From positions 3,348,001-3,412,000 of the forward strand of contig NZ_CP043761.1 in the NCBI RefSeq assembly GCF_008386395.1: a stretch of DNA of 64,000 nucleotides. The letters are read 5' to 3'. Origin of the DNA: Paenibacillus sp. 37. GTDB lineage: Bacteria; Bacillota; Bacilli; Paenibacillales; Paenibacillaceae. Position 1 is the first letter of the stretch. The number at the start of each line of letters is the position of its first letter. Below are positions 23,748 through 31,531 of the stretch, one piece after another. The notes under the pieces were generated by a model. The model did no database searches. It had not been told where the DNA came from and worked only from the letters and a program-made list of their open reading frames with translations. The position numbers were made by a program, and so were the translations under genes.

Positions 23748-24301
23748 AGGTGAGTTTATTGCAGAAGAACAGTTTTAAAAGCAGACGTACATTTACAATT
23801 ATGATTGGTGTGATCGCATTGTTAGCAGGTACATGGGCCATTTTCGAAAATGTGTCGACACCCGAATCTGGGCGTGGCATCTCTATTCAAGCAGGTGCAA
23901 AAGCCCCTGAGTTCACAGCGGTTAATTCAGCAGGCGAACAAATCAAGCTATCCGATTATCGGGGCAAAGCCGTCATGATTAACTTTTGGGCTTCATGGTG
24001 CACCCCCTGTGTAAGGGAGATGCCGCTCGTTCACCAGATAGCTCAGAACTATCAGAACGACGTGGAAACCCTGTTTGTTAACGTGGGGGAATCGAAGGGC
24101 ACGATCCGTGAGTTTATGGATAAGCAGGCGTTTGATTTTCCGGTGATCATTGATGTGACGGGCAACATATCAGGTATGTATCGTATAACGGGTTTGCCCG
24201 CAACAATGGTCATTGATAGGGATGGGGAGTTCCGTCACATACTGCTCGGTGAACTGACCGAAGATATACCATTGCAACAATGGTTGGAAGAGAGTATTTA
24301 G
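23744..24301 (+). CDS. membrane-anchored thioredoxin-like protein (TlpA/ResA type)
   Basis: This 185-aa protein has a single N-terminal membrane anchor (~residues 16-33) and an extracytoplasmic thioredoxin domain with the redox motif WASWCTPCVREMP and the cis-proline TGLPATMVIDRDG. ResA/TlpA proteins reduce disulfides in apo-cytochromes c or copper-site proteins. It starts at GTG 23744 overlapping the nosF stop; GTG 23750 is an alternative. Being the last gene of the nos-like unit, it is likely to keep the cysteines of the copper client or of NosL reduced. The TSGA-type cytochrome maturation genes are not nearby. Confidence 0.88.
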   Translation: MKVSLLQKNSFKSRRTFTIMIGVIALLAGTWAIFENVSTPESGRGISIQAGAKAPEFTAVNSAGEQIKLSDYRGKAVMINFWASWCTPCVREMPLVHQIAQNYQNDVETLFVNVGESKGTIREFMDKQAFDFPVIIDVTGNISGMYRITGLPATMVIDRDGEFRHILLGELTEDIPLQQWLEESI

Positions 24302-24403
24302 GTGTAAGCGTTGGATGGTGAGAAAAGGGGAAGGAACGCCAGAGATTACCATGTTACAAGTGAAATGAATTTACGTTAAAATCACCTACAAAAAGTAACC
24401 AAT

Positions 24404-24446
24404 AAAAAGCCGAACACCCATTTAACAAGGGGGTGTCCGGCTTTAA
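24404..24446. terminator. bidirectional terminator between nos cluster and metE
   Basis: AAAGCCGAACACCC (24406-24419) pairs with GGGTGTCCGGCTTT (24431-24444) with one mismatch. On the minus strand it is followed by a T-rich run, so it mainly serves metE. Confidence 0.88.
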
Positions 24447-24474
24447 TTTTGAAGTTATGCTGCTTCGCAGCCGA

Positions 24475-26769
24475 TTACAATACAGCAGCTGAAGCGTGAT
24501 TGTTACGAGCGATTCTGGTTGCGTCAACCATGTTACGCAGGGAAGCAACCGTTTCTTCCTGTCCACGGGTTTTCAATCCGCAGTCCGGGTTAATCCAGAA
24601 CAGCTTCGGATCAAGAACACGCAGGGCACGTTCAATCATGCTGCTCATTTCATCTACACTCGGAACTCGTGGGCTGTGGATGTCATATACGCCAAGACCG
24701 ATACCGAGCTCATACGTATTTTCTTCAAAGCTATGAATCAGTTCACCGTGACTACGGGATGTCTCAATGGAGATAACATCCGCATCCATAGCTTCAATGG
24801 AATCAATCATGTCATGGAATTCGCAATAGCACATATGCGTATGGATTTGAGTCGTTTCATGCACCGTGCACGTGGAGATACGGAACGCTTTGACTGCCCA
24901 AGCCAGGTAATCGGCTTGTTCATTTTCTTTCAGCGGAAGCCCTTCACGAACAGCCGGCTCGTCAACCTGGATCATGCCAATACCTGCCTGTTCAAGTGCC
25001 TCGACTTCCTGTCTCAACGCATACGCCAATTGATAGGCAATCTGCTCACGAGCAATGTCTTCGCGTACGAATGACCAGTTCATGATGGTAATCGGGCCAG
25101 TCAACATGCCTTTGACAGGACGCTCAGTCTGCGATTGGGCATATTTCGTTTCTTCCACCGTCATTGCACCCGTAAATGCAACATCGCCGAAGATAATAGG
25201 TGGCTTCACACAACGTGAACCATACGATTGTACCCAGCCGAACTGTGTAAAGGCAAAACCGGCAAGTTTCTCGCCAAAGAATTCAACCATGTCGGTACGC
25301 TCAAACTCACCATGCACCAGTACGTCAATTCCGATCTCTTCCTGAATCTTAATCCAGATATCAATCTGCTCCCGGATGAAGGCAGCATACTGTTCGTTGT
25401 TCAACTCGCCCTTACGCCATAATTGACGTGCTTTTCTGACTTCAGCAGATTGCGGGAAACTACCAATCGTTGTTGTCGGGAAGAGTGGTAATTGCCATTT
25501 GGCCTGTTGGGCTTCATGACGCTCTGCAAAAGGACGGGAGCGCTCTGGCTGTTGAACACTGATGGAAGAAACGGCTTTCTGTACAGCGGTACGGTTCCGA
25601 TCTTCGGATTGCTGAAGCGCCAGAAGAGGAAGCTCTGCTTCGTTAATTTTAGCGGTAATCTCTGCACTTGGTGAAGATAAGGCTGTAGTCAAAAGAACAA
25701 CCTCATCCAGCTTTTCATCTGCAAATGCCAGAGCATTCTTCAGTTCGGTTGTAAGCTTTGCCTCCCGTTCTGTCGTTACTGGCACATGCAGCAGGCTGCA
25801 GGATGATTGCACGATGATACGTTCAGGCGTCACGAACTCAGTCAGTTCATTCAGCAATTTTAGTTTTCCTTGAAGGGAAGCTTTCCAGATCCCACGTCCA
25901 TCAATAATACCTGCACCGAGCACTTTGTCTGCTGGGAAACCGGAAGTCCGAATAGATTGTGTGTTACCAGAGAGTCCGTGTACAAAATCAAGTCCTACAC
26001 CTTGAACTGGCAGTGCAACAATATCGTTGTAGTTTTCGACAGATTCAAAGTACGTTTGCAGCATGATATTCAGGCCTGGAACGGCTGCGGCAAATGCTTT
26101 ATATATTTTATTCAGACGCTGTACGTCTTCATCGTTTAATTTGGTTACCAGAATAGGCTCGTCGACCTGCACCCACTGAACGCCTTCGCTTGCAAGTTCT
26201 TGAAGCAATTGAGTGTAAAGTGGCAGCAAGCGGTCCAGCCAAGCGTCTGTCTCGGATTTATCATAGCCTTTGGAGAGCTTCAGGAAGGTTAACGGTCCAA
26301 CGATTACCGGTTTGCCTTCAATGCCGAGTTTTTCTTTTGCTTCACGATAAGCGAGAAGTGGTTTGTTCTCCGTCAGAGTTGGGGAAGCCCCGTCCAGTTC
26401 AGGTACTATGTAGTGATAGTTGGTGTTGAACCATTTTGTCATTTCGCTTGCTGCGGCATCTTTTGTTCCTCGGGCAATGCCATAATATACGGACAACGGA
26501 ACGGAACCACCATCATAAGCAAAACGTTTAGGAATAATGCCAAACATCACAGCCGTATCCAGGATATGATCATAATAGCTAAAGTCATTCACCGGAATGA
26601 TGTCGATGCCTTTCGCTTGTTGCTTGCGCAAATGATCGATACGGATCTCTTGCAAACGTGCGTGAAATTCTGATTCTTCCAGCTTGCCTGCCCAGAACGC
26701 TTCCAACGCTTTCTTCCATTCCCGATCAGCACCAATACGCGGATATCCCAATACACTACTCTTTGTCAT
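24475..26769 (-). CDS. metE: cobalamin-independent methionine synthase MetE
   Basis: MetE transfers the methyl group from 5-methyltetrahydropteroyltri-glutamate to homocysteine to form methionine in the cytoplasm. The 764-aa length is standard. The N-terminal half has LGYPRIGADREWKKALEAFW and the C-terminal catalytic half shows FPTTTIGSFPQ, DVLVHGEFERTDMVEFF, the zinc ligands of HMCYCEF (His and Cys), and a last CGLKTR cysteine. AGAGGGG lies ahead of the ATG. No S-box or T-box leader is visible; instead a MET-box-like palindrome sits at the promoter. It is monocistronic with its own terminator. Confidence 0.97.
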   Translation of the reverse strand: MTKSSVLGYPRIGADREWKKALEAFWAGKLEESEFHARLQEIRIDHLRKQQAKGIDIIPVNDFSYYDHILDTAVMFGIIPKRFAYDGGSVPLSVYYGIARGTKDAAASEMTKWFNTNYHYIVPELDGASPTLTENKPLLAYREAKEKLGIEGKPVIVGPLTFLKLSKGYDKSETDAWLDRLLPLYTQLLQELASEGVQWVQVDEPILVTKLNDEDVQRLNKIYKAFAAAVPGLNIMLQTYFESVENYNDIVALPVQGVGLDFVHGLSGNTQSIRTSGFPADKVLGAGIIDGRGIWKASLQGKLKLLNELTEFVTPERIIVQSSCSLLHVPVTTEREAKLTTELKNALAFADEKLDEVVLLTTALSSPSAEITAKINEAELPLLALQQSEDRNRTAVQKAVSSISVQQPERSRPFAERHEAQQAKWQLPLFPTTTIGSFPQSAEVRKARQLWRKGELNNEQYAAFIREQIDIWIKIQEEIGIDVLVHGEFERTDMVEFFGEKLAGFAFTQFGWVQSYGSRCVKPPIIFGDVAFTGAMTVEETKYAQSQTERPVKGMLTGPITIMNWSFVREDIAREQIAYQLAYALRQEVEALEQAGIGMIQVDEPAVREGLPLKENEQADYLAWAVKAFRISTCTVHETTQIHTHMCYCEFHDMIDSIEAMDADVISIETSRSHGELIHSFEENTYELGIGLGVYDIHSPRVPSVDEMSSMIERALRVLDPKLFWINPDCGLKTRGQEETVASLRNMVDATRIARNNHASAAVL

Positions 26770-26842
26770 CGTTTAAAACCCCTCTGCTTTTATGTTACAC
26801 AAAATTTATCACAGATCCGGAGTTATAATGTAATTCCATTAA

Positions 26843-26848
26843 ATTATA
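26843..26848 (-). promoter_or_regulatory. metE -10 box
   Basis: TATAAT on the minus strand lies 74 bases ahead of the metE start. No -35 match is present at the expected distance; the MET-box-like palindrome occupies that place, as expected for an activator-dependent promoter. Confidence 0.5.
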
Positions 26849-26854
26849 CCTAGT

Positions 26855-26871
26855 TATAGCCTGGGGCTATA
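26855..26871. promoter_or_regulatory. MET-box-like operator of metE
   Basis: The perfect palindrome TATAGCC-TGG-GGCTATA has the TATAG/CTATA ends and 17-bp length of the MET-box bound by the LysR-type regulators MtaR/MetR in Firmicutes. It overlaps the -35 region of metE. A weaker half-site (TATACC) lies next to it at 26845-26850. Confidence 0.55.
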
Positions 26872-26920
26872 TCAGAAAGTATGTTCAGCATGAAGTATGA
26901 ACTTGAAGAAGTCATTACGT

Positions 26921-26948
26921 TTGAAATAGATATCACTAATGTTACAAT
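26921..26948 (+). promoter_or_regulatory. sigma-A promoter for the 207-aa unknown gene
   Basis: TTGAAA (26921-26926), a 16-bp spacer, and TACAAT (26943-26948) with an upstream TG extension lie about 45 nt before the start codon. Confidence 0.5.
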
Positions 26949-26992
26949 GGTTAACTAAGTTCATACGAATGATTGAAAGGAAGGCGGTACGC

Positions 26993-27616
26993 ATGAATCT
27001 GTATCATATCCAGTCGACCGTGCATGGAATCAACAGAGTAACATCCTTTTTGGAAGACAATTATATTGGAATCGCTTGGTCAGGTACAAGGGATCTGGAG
27101 GAAACGCCCCCGGAGCTATGGAAGGAACAGTTGGTTCAACACTATAGCTTGGATGAAGCAGAATTGGCGACCACACTCGCGACACTACATATGTTTGCTA
27201 ACCTCATGCAGGATGGAGATTATGTATTAATTAGCGATGATGAATGGACGTATGTTGGAGATATCGGGGATTATTATTACGACGATTCCGCTGGCTCAGA
27301 AAACGACTTGATCTGTCACCGTCGCGGAGTGACATGGTTGGGTCGTATTCCTCGCGCTGAGCTGAATGACAAAGTGCAGGCACTGCAGAATGATTCAGCC
27401 ATCCTTGCGAAGTTTGAGTATCCCATATCACAAGCACAGCTGGATCGAGGTCTTGCAGTCAGTATAACAGCCGAAGCAACGAACTCTCTCTCAACAGGGG
27501 TAGATGAAGCCACGATTCAGACAGCTCTCCAGGTGCTGAGAGAAGCGTTACACAGTGAAGAAGAAGAGGTGCGAATTCGTGCGGCTACAGCCATTTTGCA
27601 GTATGCCAAACCATAG
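26993..27616 (+). CDS. uncharacterised 207-aa protein
   Basis: I do not recognise this soluble 207-aa protein with confidence. The first ~130 residues have a pattern (YIGIAWSGTRDL, then DGDYVLISDDEWTYVGDIGDYYYDD, then ICHRRGVTWLGRIPRAELN) reminiscent of PUA/EVE-like or nuclease-associated N-terminal domains that read small ligands or modified bases. The last ~40 residues are Glu-rich and helical, resembling a HEAT-like repeat (EEVRIRAATAILQYA). ATG 26993 follows AAAGGAAGGCGG; an upstream in-frame start at 26939 lies within the promoter. It is divergent from metE and monocistronic. Confidence 0.6.
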   Translation: MNLYHIQSTVHGINRVTSFLEDNYIGIAWSGTRDLEETPPELWKEQLVQHYSLDEAELATTLATLHMFANLMQDGDYVLISDDEWTYVGDIGDYYYDDSAGSENDLICHRRGVTWLGRIPRAELNDKVQALQNDSAILAKFEYPISQAQLDRGLAVSITAEATNSLSTGVDEATIQTALQVLREALHSEEEEVRIRAATAILQYAKP

Positions 27617-27635
27617 GAAGACTATGTTAAGACTA

Positions 27636-27668
27636 AGAATGGTTACTGGGTTTAGATAGTAACCATTT
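27636..27668. terminator. hairpin between convergent genes
   Basis: AATGGTTACT (27638-27647) pairs perfectly with AGTAACCATT (27658-27667) between two convergent genes. It lacks a clean T run, so it may work as a bidirectional terminator only weakly. Confidence 0.5.
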
Positions 27669-27689
27669 GCGGATCAGCAATTTCAATAT

Positions 27690-28355
27690 TTATAAACCTT
27701 GAGAAAGTTCTGAGATCTGTTCCTTTACATTCCTATGAGTTAGTCCACCGTGATAACAAACCACAGATGAAATGTCGAGTTCCATATACTTCTTTAAGGA
27801 GCAACGAGCCGTTTCGATATCCAGTGTAGTAGGTTCATGAATGCCTCCAAGCCTGCCGTCTACACTGTACATTGAATCTCCGGCGATGAGCGTCTTGCTG
27901 CCCGTCAAATATAGACTGATATGACCTGGCGTATGACCAGGTGTATGAATAACGCGAATTCCACCACAAAACGGCAGTTCCTGACCATCAGTCACCGTTT
28001 CATTTACTTTTCCCTTAGGAGGATGCTCAAGGTGACCGTCTTTGAGAAGAGGGAGCTGTCCCTCAATATATGGCTTATCCAGCTCATGCGCATATATCTT
28101 GACTTGTGAGCCACACTCTTTCAAAATCTCGGGAAGACAGCCGATATGGTCCACATCCTGATGCGTCAAAATCACTGCTTTAAGTTGGCTGATCGGCACA
28201 CCAATCTTTCCGAGTGCGATACACAAATCGTCATATTGTCCAGGGAAACCGGTATCAATTAACACAACCATTTCTTCATCCCATATCAGAACAGGGTGAA
28301 TCAAATTCCCCTTAAAATCAAGCTGAAGCATTTCTATTCCCTTTGAAATTTCCAT
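27690..28355 (-). CDS. metallo-beta-lactamase fold hydrolase
   Basis: This 221-aa cytoplasmic hydrolase has the metallo-beta-lactamase metal motif in the form THQDVDHIG (His65, Asp69, His70, with Asp67 in the place of the usual second His), a later HTPGHTPGHISLYL histidine and AGDSMY aspartate. Family members cleave glyoxalase-type thioesters, lactones, or other esters; the substrate cannot be told. The start chosen is ATG 28355, 9 nt after GGAGG; the longer frame to 28385 runs through the Shine-Dalgarno. It is convergent with the preceding unknown gene. Confidence 0.85.
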   Translation of the reverse strand: MEISKGIEMLQLDFKGNLIHPVLIWDEEMVVLIDTGFPGQYDDLCIALGKIGVPISQLKAVILTHQDVDHIGCLPEILKECGSQVKIYAHELDKPYIEGQLPLLKDGHLEHPPKGKVNETVTDGQELPFCGGIRVIHTPGHTPGHISLYLTGSKTLIAGDSMYSVDGRLGGIHEPTTLDIETARCSLKKYMELDISSVVCYHGGLTHRNVKEQISELSQGL

Positions 28356-28493
28356 AATATCAGACCTCCATGAGTTGGATTTCATATTTATCGTTGCTCA
28401 TTACATTTCTTATGTAAACGAATAAAGACGGCAATAAGATACGTTCGGGTATTTATAGGGTGTACTTATAGAAATATTCAATGAATGGGGGAA

Positions 28494-28522
28494 TTGACGC
28501 TTGCAGTTGGGAATGATAATTT
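28494..28522 (+). promoter_or_regulatory. sigma-A promoter of GNAT gene
   Basis: TTGACG (28494-28499), 17-bp spacer, then TAATTT (28517-28522) with a TGA extension, about 50 nt before the start. Confidence 0.5.
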
Positions 28523-28573
28523 AGATATATCATTTAAACCAATAAGTCCAATGAGATAAAGGGGGTATGTGGG

Positions 28574-29044
28574 ATGACACATATCGTGCATGCAGCAGCT
28601 GAAGATATTCGGAGCGAGGATTCGCTGTTATTGATCAAGGAACTGAGTGAAGAACTGGGTTTGTTATATGGCGGTGATGGAACTGCAGGATTTCAACTGT
28701 CAGATGTTGAGGTGCCACGTGCAGCCTTTATCGTTGCCAGGATCGACGGGTATCCGGTTGGTTGCGGAGCACTTAGACCCCTTGATGAAACATCTGTAGA
28801 AGTTAAACGCATGTATACACGCAGTGGTTACCGCCGTAAAGGGATTGCCCAGGCTATATTGGCCGAGGCAGAGCGTCTTGCGAACGAACTTGGTTATACC
28901 AATCTGAAACTGCAAACAGGTCCCTTGCAACCAGAAGCTGCAGCGCTGTATGAGCGTGTAGGGTATTATCGAATTCCTGTTTTCAGTGGCAATTGGGACA
29001 GAGTGTTGGCCTACCAGAAAGATCTGGTACACGAAAAAGTATAA
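28574..29044 (+). CDS. GNAT family N-acetyltransferase
   Basis: This 156-aa acetyltransferase has the GNAT core: the beta-4 strand VGCGALRPLDETSVEVKRMYT and the acetyl-CoA pyrophosphate loop RSGYRRKGIAQAILAEAE (Q/RxxGxG/A variant), followed by LGYTNLKLQTGPLQPEAAALYERVGYYRIP. The RPLDETSVEVKRMYTRSGYRRKG form is common in small cytoplasmic GNATs that modify unknown amines. ATG 28574 follows AAAGGGGG. It is monocistronic with its own promoter and terminator. The acceptor is unknown. Confidence 0.88.
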   Translation: MTHIVHAAAEDIRSEDSLLLIKELSEELGLLYGGDGTAGFQLSDVEVPRAAFIVARIDGYPVGCGALRPLDETSVEVKRMYTRSGYRRKGIAQAILAEAERLANELGYTNLKLQTGPLQPEAAALYERVGYYRIPVFSGNWDRVLAYQKDLVHEKV

Positions 29045-29068
29045 TTCTACGAAACACAAGATAAAAGT

Positions 29069-29096
29069 AAAAAAGTCGCCGATTGGCGACTTTTTG
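29069..29096 (+). terminator. rho-independent terminator after GNAT gene
   Basis: AAAAGTCGCC/GGCGACTTTTT stem-loop, followed by a T tract. Confidence 0.88.
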
Positions 29097-29154
29097 CATT
29101 TTAACATACTCCATTTACTCCAATTATCTCATCTGAAAATATAGACAAAAGCGT

Positions 29155-29526
29155 TCAATCCGTTGCGTTATTATTGATCAATGAAGGTTCTTGATGTTGG
29201 ACACCCCATTCGCATAGTCCTTCCAAAACGGGCAATAACGTTTCAGCTTTGGCTGTCAGACGGTACTCGACTTTAGGAGGGACTTGGGGATATTCTTTCC
29301 GTTCGACCATACCATCTGCTTCTAATTCTTTGAGTTGTGAACTCAGTGTTTTATACGTGATGGCGCCGATCTGTCTTTTAAGTTCATTGAAGCGGACAGG
29401 CTGGTTCTCAGCCAGTAGATACATAATCACCATTTTCCATTTGCCACCAATGACAGACAACGTATATCCAAAAGGGGTATCTTGAATGTTTTTAACTTTA
29501 CCGTGGTATTCAGTCATACTCATCAT
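29155..29526 (-). CDS. HxlR family winged-helix regulator
   Basis: This 123-aa DNA-binding protein of the HxlR/DUF24 family has the core GGKWKMVIMYLL, RFNELKRQIGAITYKTLSSQLKELEADGMVERKEY, and the VPPKVEYRLT wing. Such regulators respond to aldehydes, quinones or other electrophiles. No cysteine is seen near the N-terminus, so it is not the classic redox-sensing YodB arrangement. GGAAGGA precedes ATG 29526 by 8 nt. It is divergent from the decayed arginase gene and MFS transporter, and a TAGTAC/GTACTA inverted repeat lies between them. Confidence 0.9.
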   Translation of the reverse strand: MMSMTEYHGKVKNIQDTPFGYTLSVIGGKWKMVIMYLLAENQPVRFNELKRQIGAITYKTLSSQLKELEADGMVERKEYPQVPPKVEYRLTAKAETLLPVLEGLCEWGVQHQEPSLINNNATD

Positions 29527-29544
29527 TTACACTATCCTTCCGGG

Positions 29545-29571
29545 TAGTACCTATCATAAAAGACCGTACTA
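29545..29571. promoter_or_regulatory. inverted repeat, likely HxlR operator
   Basis: TAGTAC (29545-29550) and GTACTA (29566-29571) form a perfect 6-bp inverted repeat with a 15-bp spacer in the divergent region just upstream of the HxlR gene. Confidence 0.4.
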
Positions 29572-29628
29572 TTTATTTGTTTGGGCTCAGTTTATACTAA
29601 CCTTACTTTGAAGTAAAGGAGATTTACG

Positions 29629-30230
29629 ATGACTCAACAAACAATACGTTGTCATGTTTGGCGGTGACTGATTGGTTGAACAAGCCCCGTTTGCTTATTT
29701 AAATGAACGATATGGCGGAGAACTTGGTTTGATATGGATTGATGCCCATGGTGATTTGGTTAGATACGAGGGCTATGATAAAGGTCATACTTTACCGCGC
29801 TTGAGAACCTTCTTGGGGAAGGCGATCCGGAGTTTGCCAAACATGTGAGTGTCCCCTTGAAGCCCGAACATGTCTTCATGGCCGGGTTGACAACCCCCAC
29901 GGAACAGGAAACCGAAGTAATTCAAAGATTGGGTATCCGAACGGCTGGAACTGCAGAATTAACCGATGGCATGGATTCGATTAAGAAGTGGATTACAGAA
30001 AACGGCATCAAACACCTGGTAATTCACCTTGATCTGGATGTGCTTGATCCCAATATGTTCCGTTCATTGTTATTCGCCAAACTAGGGGAACCTTATGTGT
30101 TTTCACCAGCGGGAACCATGCAAATACATAGGATAATAACAAGAATATATCAGAATACTGATATAAGGAGTCAAAATATAGGAAGATTACAGATAGAAAT
30201 ATCAATATTATTATATGGGTGGTTCGACGA
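29629..30230 (+). pseudogene. decayed arginase/ureohydrolase family gene
   Basis: AAAGGAG plus ATG 29629 mark the old start, but after a few codons the frame jumps to VMFGGD, an arginase family block, so about 80 N-terminal residues are lost. A TGA at 29669 interrupts GGD-x-LVEQAPFAYL, a frameshift occurs near 29800, and the following segment (GEGDPEFAKHV, then HLDLDVLDPNMF, then EPYVFSPAGTM) reads in another frame and fades after about 30120. The metal-binding GLIWIDAHGD and DLDVLDP motifs identify the family. The gene cannot make a working enzyme. Its reading frame runs on into the MFS gene, creating a false fusion. Confidence 0.82.
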
Positions 30231-30267
30231 GAATCAGAAATTAAACAAACTGAGGAGAGACACCCAG

Positions 30268-31446
30268 ATGGTCACGTTATTGTTAATCATTATTTATCTC
30301 GCATTTATAGCGCTGGGATTACCGGATGCTTTACTTGGCAGTGCCTGGTCCGTTATGAAAAACGATATACATGCGACAACAGAAATGGCTGGTTACATAT
30401 CGCTAATCATTTCATTTAGTACAGTAGTGTCCAGTCTGTCCGCCAGCCGATTGTTACACCGATTCGGAACGGGTAAAGTCACATTATTCAGTATCCTCTC
30501 AACAACGATTGCGCTGTTGGGATTCTCATTCTCTGAGAATTTTGTGTTTTTACTGATTCTGGCGATCCCTCTCGGCTTAGGTGCAGGTTCAGTGGATGCG
30601 GCACTAAGTAATTATGTAGCATTACATTTCAAGGCCAAGCATATGAACTGGTTGCATTGTTTCTGGGGAATTGGGGCAGTGACAGGCCCACTCGTTATGG
30701 CATATTGGCTGAATCAAGCAAACAACTGGCGTGCAGGATACGTTACTGTGGGGTTGATTTTGCTTGGGATCGCGGTGATTTTATTATCAACTTTGTCTCT
30801 ATGGAAGATTTTTGAGAAGGGCAGAGTAGAGGGTTCAGGTGATGAGAAGAAACGCGTAAGTAACCGTGAGGCCATACGTATCCCCGGCGTGAAAATGTCG
30901 ATGCTTGCGATGCTCTGTTACAACGGTTCCGAAACTGCTGCCGGTCTGTGGATGGCTTCTTTCTTCATTGTTAGCAAAGGAGTTTCTCCAGGTACTGCCG
31001 CAGCATTATCCTCCCTATTTTTCATTGGCATTATCTTGGGACGCGTAATTTCAGGTTTTCTTTCGACTCATGTATCCAGCAAAAATCTCATCAGATATGG
31101 TGGAATCGTTGGATGCTTCGGATTAGTTATCCTGGTTATGCCGATTCCTTACTGGATTGCTGCAGGGGCTTTATTTATCGTGGGATTGGGCGGAGCACCG
31201 ATCTATCCGAGCATTGTTCATGCGACACCGGAACGCTTCGGTGAGAAGGCATCCCCAAGTGTAATTGGACTTGAAATGGCCAGTGCCTATACGGGTTCAA
31301 CACTCATCCCGTTAGGTATGGGACTCATAGCCAGCCAATGGGGAATGTCAATGGTACCCCTGATCCTGCTGATTCTGTTCAGTGTCATGTTCGCGGCTAC
31401 AGAGCTGGTTAACAGAAGCAACAAGGCTACGCGCCTGACCGTATAG
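30268..31446 (+). CDS. MFS transporter
   Basis: This 392-aa major facilitator has about 12 predicted membrane helices. The N-terminal half carries YLAFIALGLPDALLGSAW, the loop-2/3 RLLHRFGTGKVTLF arginine motif, and LGAGSVDAALSNYVALHFKAKHMNWLHCFWGIGAVTGP, which resembles FucP/YfkF-like sugar or multidrug MFS proteins. The long open frame from 29845 is not its true extent: ATG 30268 has its own GAGGAGAG 8 nt upstream, and the preceding part is the arginase remnant. The substrate cannot be predicted. It may be under control of the divergent HxlR regulator. Confidence 0.85.
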   Translation: MVTLLLIIIYLAFIALGLPDALLGSAWSVMKNDIHATTEMAGYISLIISFSTVVSSLSASRLLHRFGTGKVTLFSILSTTIALLGFSFSENFVFLLILAIPLGLGAGSVDAALSNYVALHFKAKHMNWLHCFWGIGAVTGPLVMAYWLNQANNWRAGYVTVGLILLGIAVILLSTLSLWKIFEKGRVEGSGDEKKRVSNREAIRIPGVKMSMLAMLCYNGSETAAGLWMASFFIVSKGVSPGTAAALSSLFFIGIILGRVISGFLSTHVSSKNLIRYGGIVGCFGLVILVMPIPYWIAAGALFIVGLGGAPIYPSIVHATPERFGEKASPSVIGLEMASAYTGSTLIPLGMGLIASQWGMSMVPLILLILFSVMFAATELVNRSNKATRLTV

Positions 31447-31485
31447 CTCTTGCTATAGGTCATTAAGGCTCTGCCACTATACAAC

Positions 31486-31518
31486 AAAGGAACAACCATC
31501 GCTGGTTGTTCCTTTTGG
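31486..31518. terminator. bidirectional terminator between MFS and uppP
   Basis: A perfect 13-bp stem (AAAGGAACAACCA / TGGTTGTTCCTTT) with a 4-nt loop is flanked by T on both strands. Confidence 0.9.
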
Positions 31519-31531
31519 TGTGTGTAATTTT

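Noticed and set aside
26770..26842. SAM riboswitch or T-box in the metE leader
   Set aside because: The distance from the -10 box to the start is under 80 nt and no S-box or T-box conserved blocks are present.
29629..29700. TGA at a Cys position in the arginase-like sequence, suggesting selenocysteine or Cys recoding
   Set aside because: The same gene also has a lost N-terminal part and a frameshift, so it is a pseudogene; a point change TGC to TGA explains the stop.
29845..31446. One 533-aa arginase-MFS fusion protein
   Set aside because: The MFS part has its own GAGGAGAG and ATG 30268, and the arginase part is broken upstream.
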